Part shown: positions 60,236-64,000 of the stretch, piece by piece
Layout of the letters: the number at the start of each line of letters is the position of its first letter
Numbering within the stretch: the stretch's first letter is position 1
The notes under the pieces: model-generated
The model's database searches: none
Told to the model about the DNA's origin: nothing
What the model saw: the letters and a program-made list of their open reading frames with translations, nothing else
Assembly (NCBI RefSeq): GCF_029867415.1
Contig: NC_081185.1
Span: 107,705,066-107,769,065, forward strand
From: Vicia villosa
Lineage: Eukaryota; Streptophyta; Magnoliopsida; Fabales; Fabaceae
Reading direction: 5' to 3'
DNA: 64,000 nt
Translations under genes and position numbers: made by a program

Positions 60236-61441
60236 GGTAAAATACTTTTTTTGGTCCCTTAACTATACCCCAAGGTCCATTCTGGTACCTTATCTCTATA
60301 AAGTGTCAAAGTGGTCCTTTAATTGTTCAAAAAGGACCACGTTTTTCCTTTCTGTCAACTCCGTTTGTCAAATTTTGTTAAAAGTCTACGTGGCAGTGAC
60401 ATGTGGATTTGACCAAGTACTGTGACGGATTTAGCGTCGAAAAAATGGACGGTAAAAGCTATTTCTGGATTTTAATTATTTTTGTTCATCTTCTTCCCCA
60501 AAATTTTCCTTAAAAAAATCCAAAATTTTGGGGAAGAACAAAAATCCACAACATGCTCTCAACGTAACATACCCAATAACAGAACAACAACTTCGTTTAG
60601 CAGTTTCCTGCGTTGTTCAAAACAACCTCAAAGCCAAAATCGTCACCAGATTCTCACACACAATCCCATCACTCTCAAGTCCAAAACAAAATACATATAT
60701 TAATCATGCTTTTTTTATAAGCACTGAAAAATACGATTCCGAAATCAAAATCAGTGCGAACAATTTGGCTGTGACAGTTGATTCAGGTGTGAGACTTCGT
60801 GAGTTGATTGATGAGGTTGAGAAAATGGGTTTAGTTTGGTGAGTGTGCCGTATTGGGAAGGGGTGACAATTGGGGGTGTTGTTAGTAGTGGTGCGCATGG
60901 GAGTTCTTGGTGGGGTAAAGGTGGTGGTTTTTATGAACAGGTTTTGGAGATTAGTGTTGTTGTTCCTGGTTCTAAATCTGAAGGGTATGCTAAGGTTTTG
61001 AGGTTGGATGAACATCATCCTTTGTTTAATGCTGCTAAGGTTTCTTACTCCAATTTTTTTTTGTGAATTTTGTAGAAAATTAGAATTGATGTTGATATTA
61101 AGAAAGGAGAGGTTTAGCAAAGGTTTATACATGGTGGTTAACGATACGATTTTCATTAAGAAATTCTGGATTTTTATTGTTATCCTCAAATTTCTTGGTT
61201 TTTTTAAGAAATTTTTTGGGGAAGAAGATGAACAAAAATAATTAAAATCCAGAAATAGCTTTTAGCGTCCGTTTTTCTGATGCTAAATCCGTCACAATAC
61301 TTGGTCACAGTAATGGAGCTGACAGAAAGGACAAACATGGTCCTTTTTGAATAATTAAAGGACCACTTTGACACTTTTTAGAGATAAGGGACCAGAATGG
61401 ACATTGGGATATAGTTAAGGGACCAAAAAAGGTATTTTGTC
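60236..61441. mobile_element. Pack-MULE (Mutator-like, non-autonomous) carrying a captured gene piece, 1206 bp
   Basis: Long terminal inverted repeats: the left GGTAAAATAC..TTTGGTCCCTTAACTATA (from 60236) is mirrored by the right ...GGGACCAAAAAAGGTATTTTGTC (to 61441), and the similarity continues about 290 bp inward on each side (for example AGCTATTTCTGGATTTTAAT at 60459 and its inverse near 61235). Nine-base flanks TATTTAATT (60227-60235) and TAATTAATT (61442-61450) match at 8 of 9, as expected for a Mutator target duplication. There is no transposase. The interior (about 60540-61070) is part of an L-gulonolactone-oxidase-like gene. The element sits in the last intron of the reductase pseudogene. 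Confidence 0.82.
60528..61066 (+). pseudogene. L-gulonolactone oxidase-like fragment inside the Pack-MULE
   Basis: Plant L-gulono-1,4-lactone oxidase-like proteins are FAD-linked (BBE/ALO family) enzymes proposed to act in ascorbate formation. The fragment covers part of the FAD-binding domain in two frames: 60528-60842 (VTYPITEQQLRLAV, TRFSHTIPSL, LAVTVDSGVRLRELIDEV) and about 60836-61066 (VPYWEGVTIGGVVSSGAHGS, WWGKGG, SEGYAKVLRLDE, FNAAKVSYSN). The frames meet at a short frameshift near 60835-60842, where MGL should run on into SVPYW. The signal peptide and the substrate-binding and C-terminal domains are absent. It is probably a captured, partly decayed piece of a host gene. It may be transcribed but is not a functional enzyme. 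Confidence 0.8.
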
Positions 61442-61600
61442 TAATTAATTTCTATTCTTTTTTAGGGAGGTGAATAAAATTAAAGGTCACAAGCTTTCAC
61501 ATTTAACCTCAAAAAAACTCAAGGATGTTGGATTTGAATTCAAGTATAGCGTACAATTCACTGTTGTAAGGAAAAGGGTTATCTTTGATAAAATAAAAAG

Positions 61601-62149
61601 GAAGAGGGATGTGTAATGTATGAGTTGACGAAGACAACCAATAATAATAGTACCCAAGTTGTATATCAAGTTTAGTAACTATTGTATGTACGAAGGAAGA
61701 GGTGAGGGAAAATGAATTTATGCATTTTAGCTCTAAGTGGGTTTATGAAGAATCAAATTAAATTAAATCCAAATCGTGATAAAAAGTGTATTCATTATGT
61801 TTTTATAATATTTCATGATCAAAATGTATGCATTTTAGCACTGTGTATGTATTCATTATCTTTCTATGCTTTCTTTCAGGTCACCTACAAGACCTAAGAA
61901 GTGAAAGTCCAATAATGATCTGAGAGGCAGCTAAACATAGAATATGTGGACTATTTTCTTTGCAAGAGCAGGTAATCTCTTACACGAATCATACAGATCA
62001 ATGTGACGGCTAACCGCATCTCACACTTCACCACGCGTGTTCAGTTGTTGTTAGAATAATAACACCAATATAGATCAGAGTAGAGAGAAATACACAAAAA
62101 CTTTGTTCACACATTTCAGCCAGTGATGTCTATCTCTGCAACTATAGAG
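61601..62149. other. Intergenic DNA, no gene seen
   Basis: Short repeated phrase TGCATTTTAGC (61720 and 61828). No recognised gene. Confidence 0.4.
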
Positions 62150-63100
62150 TTGCTATAGTTCCTTTATTTTCTCAAATAGAGGAGGTTCAGCCTAAGCATG
62201 CTAGCTCTCTCCAGCATTGAGCATACTCCTTAAATGTTTCTTTTTCCTTATGGTCATGGTTTGCAGTTTCCTCTGGTCAGGAGCCATATCCATGTTGTAT
62301 TTTTACTGTTTAAGGAAGGCCTCAGCCAAATCCCTCCACGATTGAATATAGTCCCTCTTCAAGCCCATATACCATTTTAGCGACGCTCGAATCAGACTGT
62401 CCTGAAAACAATATATCAGCAGCTTACCATTCTTCTCATGAGCAGCAATTTTATGGAAGTACATGGTCAGACGATCCTTTAGACAAGTATGCCTCTTGTA
62501 TTTCTCGAAGTCAGAGAATTTGAACTTTGCGGGAACAGTCAACTCAGAGACCAAGTACAATTTCATGGTGTCAAAGCCAAAGATGTCACTTCCTTCCACT
62601 ACCTTCAGCCTCTTTTCAAGGACATTGTATTTCTTTTTCACCTCCTCTACCTTATTAGTTTTCTCTTGATTGCTATTTTGAGAGCCATCAGTGTGGTACA
62701 CAAACCGGTGATCGTCAAATGGAGTTTGAACCATAGTGTGGACAATTGGTTGTTGTTCATTGACTACTGGTATCTACACAACCTGCTAAGTGGAAGACCC
62801 TATCCCAACAGTATTCATGAATAGTGGAGAGTAGTTGAGAGGTAATCCAAATTATGGCCATGAAGTAGTTGCCCTCTAGGAAGGTTGTGGCTCTATAGAG
62901 AGATCAAAAATTTCATAAATCACAGTGCGTTGAGCCTGGTACTCTCTGGTGGTTAGTACTTGAAGCATTTCCATGATCTTGGCCACGGATCCTCGAAGCT
63001 CGTCTATGTCCCCTTTCCTCTTTTTATGGCCTTGCTCAATATTTTCCATCTTTCTTTGAGAAATATTATGTGTCTCATAAGGATGTCGGGGAATCACTTT
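62150..63100 (-). pseudogene. Ogre/Tat-type Ty3-gypsy gag, decayed
   Basis: Minus-strand gag remains of a large legume Ty3-gypsy element. An N-terminal piece (62876-63097) encodes a charged segment (ENIEQGHKKRKGDIDELRGS). The main piece (62303-62734) encodes FDDHRFVYHTDGSQN, a coiled-coil-like KVEEVKKKYNVLEKRLKVVE, VPAKFKFSDFEKYKRHTC and the conserved capsid phrases LLIYCFQDSLIRASLKWY and SWRDLAEAFLKQ. After a frame break, YNMDMAPDQRKLQ and the AEPPLFEK remnant follow down to about 62160. Stops and shifts separate the pieces, and protease and pol are not in the window. Confidence 0.75.
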
Positions 63101-63239
63101 GCCTTGTTAACTTCTTGGATGGAAAGAGGGGAATGAGTATTTTTGGTTTTTTTTGTGGGAAAATATGCATGCATGATGATGAATGCAGATGCATAATGCT
63201 AAAATTGAAATGCAAAGTTATGTTATGTATGGATACAAT

Positions 63240-63880
63240 AAGGGAATGTATGACATAATTCAAACAGTCCGCGTATGGATTCCTTATGCAGGAAGGTTTC
63301 TAAGTACTTGGTACACAATGATTCCCACAATAGGGTGTCTCTATGGATTAAGAAGGTTCGAAGATTCACAGACCCCAGTTGAAGATATTACCACCACAAT
63401 GACTATTCGTAAGACAATACTACCTTCAAGAGGATCTATTCTAAGTGAGATCATTGTATCAATTCAATGAGTCATATTTCTCGCAGGTCAACACTACACA
63501 ACCATCGACTCCATGATTTTAGACACAGTTCCTAGAGTCACGGATCCGATTTGACAATATTACCATCATAACGACTATTCGCAAGACAATAATACCTTCG
63601 AGGGGATCTATTTTGAGTGATGTCTTTGTATCAACCCAATGAGTCCTACGTCTCTCATGTCAATACTAGACAACCATCGGTCCTAATAGCCATTGGTTTA
63701 GGGTTTTATAAAAGGTCCTTAGAGTCACATACCCCAATTGAAGATATTACTGCCACAACAACTATCCGTAAGACAATAATGCCCTCCCAAAGAGATCTAC
63801 TCCAAGCGGGATTCTCGCTCCAACCCAACGAGTCCTACGTCTCGCAGGTCAAGACTACACAACTGCCATCCTAACTTAGA
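63240..63880. repeat. Three diverged tandem copies (~170-190 bp) beside the gag relic
   Basis: ACTATTCGTAAGACAATA recurs at about 63402, 63574 (one change) and 63760 (one change). Each is followed by a GAGGATCTATT-like phrase, then CAACCCAATGAGTC and TCTCGCAGGTCAA. I associate this wording with untranslated or LTR DNA of legume Ogre-type elements. Open frames across it follow the repeat and are not supported as genes. Confidence 0.75.
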
Positions 63881-64000
63881 TGTTTTCCTTTAGCTCGGCT
63901 GTAGAGTCTTTCCTCACAATGTGCCAATAACCAGAATGTTTCAACCATATGATGGATGAATAAACGTTAATAATAAGACATGTGAAATATAGAAGGAAAT

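Larger units (their letters stand above)
59775..61600 (+). pseudogene. Third vestitone-reductase-like copy, truncated and interrupted
   Basis: Begins abruptly in the middle of exon 2 (GGGTTGGATATTGT, matching 23111 and 53872); everything encoding the NADPH-binding half is missing. Exon-like parts: 59775-59882, 59968-60152 ([25 protein letters not shown]) and, after the Pack-MULE, 61466-61560 (HKLSHLTSKKLKDVGFEFKY). Stops and frameshifts are present and the C-terminus is altered. An extra GT-AG interval of 85 bp (59883-59967) interrupts the coding sequence where genes 1 and 2 have none. It is more diverged from genes 1 and 2 than they are from each other, so it is an older paralogue. No product is expected. 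Confidence 0.85.

Noticed and set aside
60704..61189. 161-aa minus-strand frame
   Set aside because: Antisense of the captured L-gulonolactone-oxidase piece.

Overview
The window is plant nuclear DNA, most likely from a large-genome legume of the temperate (IRLC) clade such as pea, vetch, lentil, clover or medick. Three things support this: spliced genes of the vestitone-reductase type (an enzyme family of legume pterocarpan biosynthesis), abundant SIRE/Maximus-type Ty1-copia elements whose polypurine tract reads AAAAAGGGGGAGATTG, and an Ogre/Tat-type gag relic. The species cannot be fixed from sequence alone. By eye about 70% of the window is transposable element, much of it nested.

Layout. 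1-2782: right part of a hAT transposon with a decayed four-exon transposase. 3400-3684: right end of a CACTA element. 3690-19696: minus-strand LTR element of Tekay-like appearance with no coding interior (LARD-like), split by a young minus-strand SIRE-type element (6978-15982, target-site duplication GATAC, LTRs of 1263 bp each that look identical) that keeps gag, protease, integrase and a 3' env-like ORF but lacks reverse transcriptase and RNase H. 19697-20640: decayed CACTA transposase. 22060-24500: vestitone-reductase-like gene 1. 25049-26456: candidate CACTA-type element. 26893-44158: old, heavily decayed SIRE element containing five later insertions (hAT MITE, solo LTR, CACTA-ended insertion, internally deleted Tekay-like element, solo LTR). 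44690-44800: a vestitone-reductase-type upstream block with no gene behind it. 45235-47190: tandem duplications and (AT)n arrays. 47193-51480: inverted-repeat arrangement of SIRE 3' ends around an env-like pseudogene. 52880-54950: vestitone-reductase-like gene 2. 54951-55284: small Mutator-like MITE. 56686-59221: 2.5-kb solo SIRE-type LTR. 59775-61600: third, broken reductase copy whose last intron holds a Pack-MULE (60236-61441) carrying part of an L-gulonolactone-oxidase-like gene. 62150-63900: Ogre/Tat gag relic and diverged tandem repeats.

The only genes that look intact and host-encoded are the two reductases (22473-23638 and 53224-54393). Each encodes 328 aa in three exons; they differ at eight residues and share about 2.4 kb of homology that includes promoter and 3' flank. 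With the orphan upstream block at 44.7 kb and the pseudogene at 59.8 kb they form a small cluster that expanded locally and was then spread apart and partly destroyed by transposons. I found no rRNA, tRNA or CRISPR array. No wholly new system is evident; the most unusual items are the Pack-MULE, the young but RT-less SIRE element, the SIRE inverted repeat and the orphan promoter.
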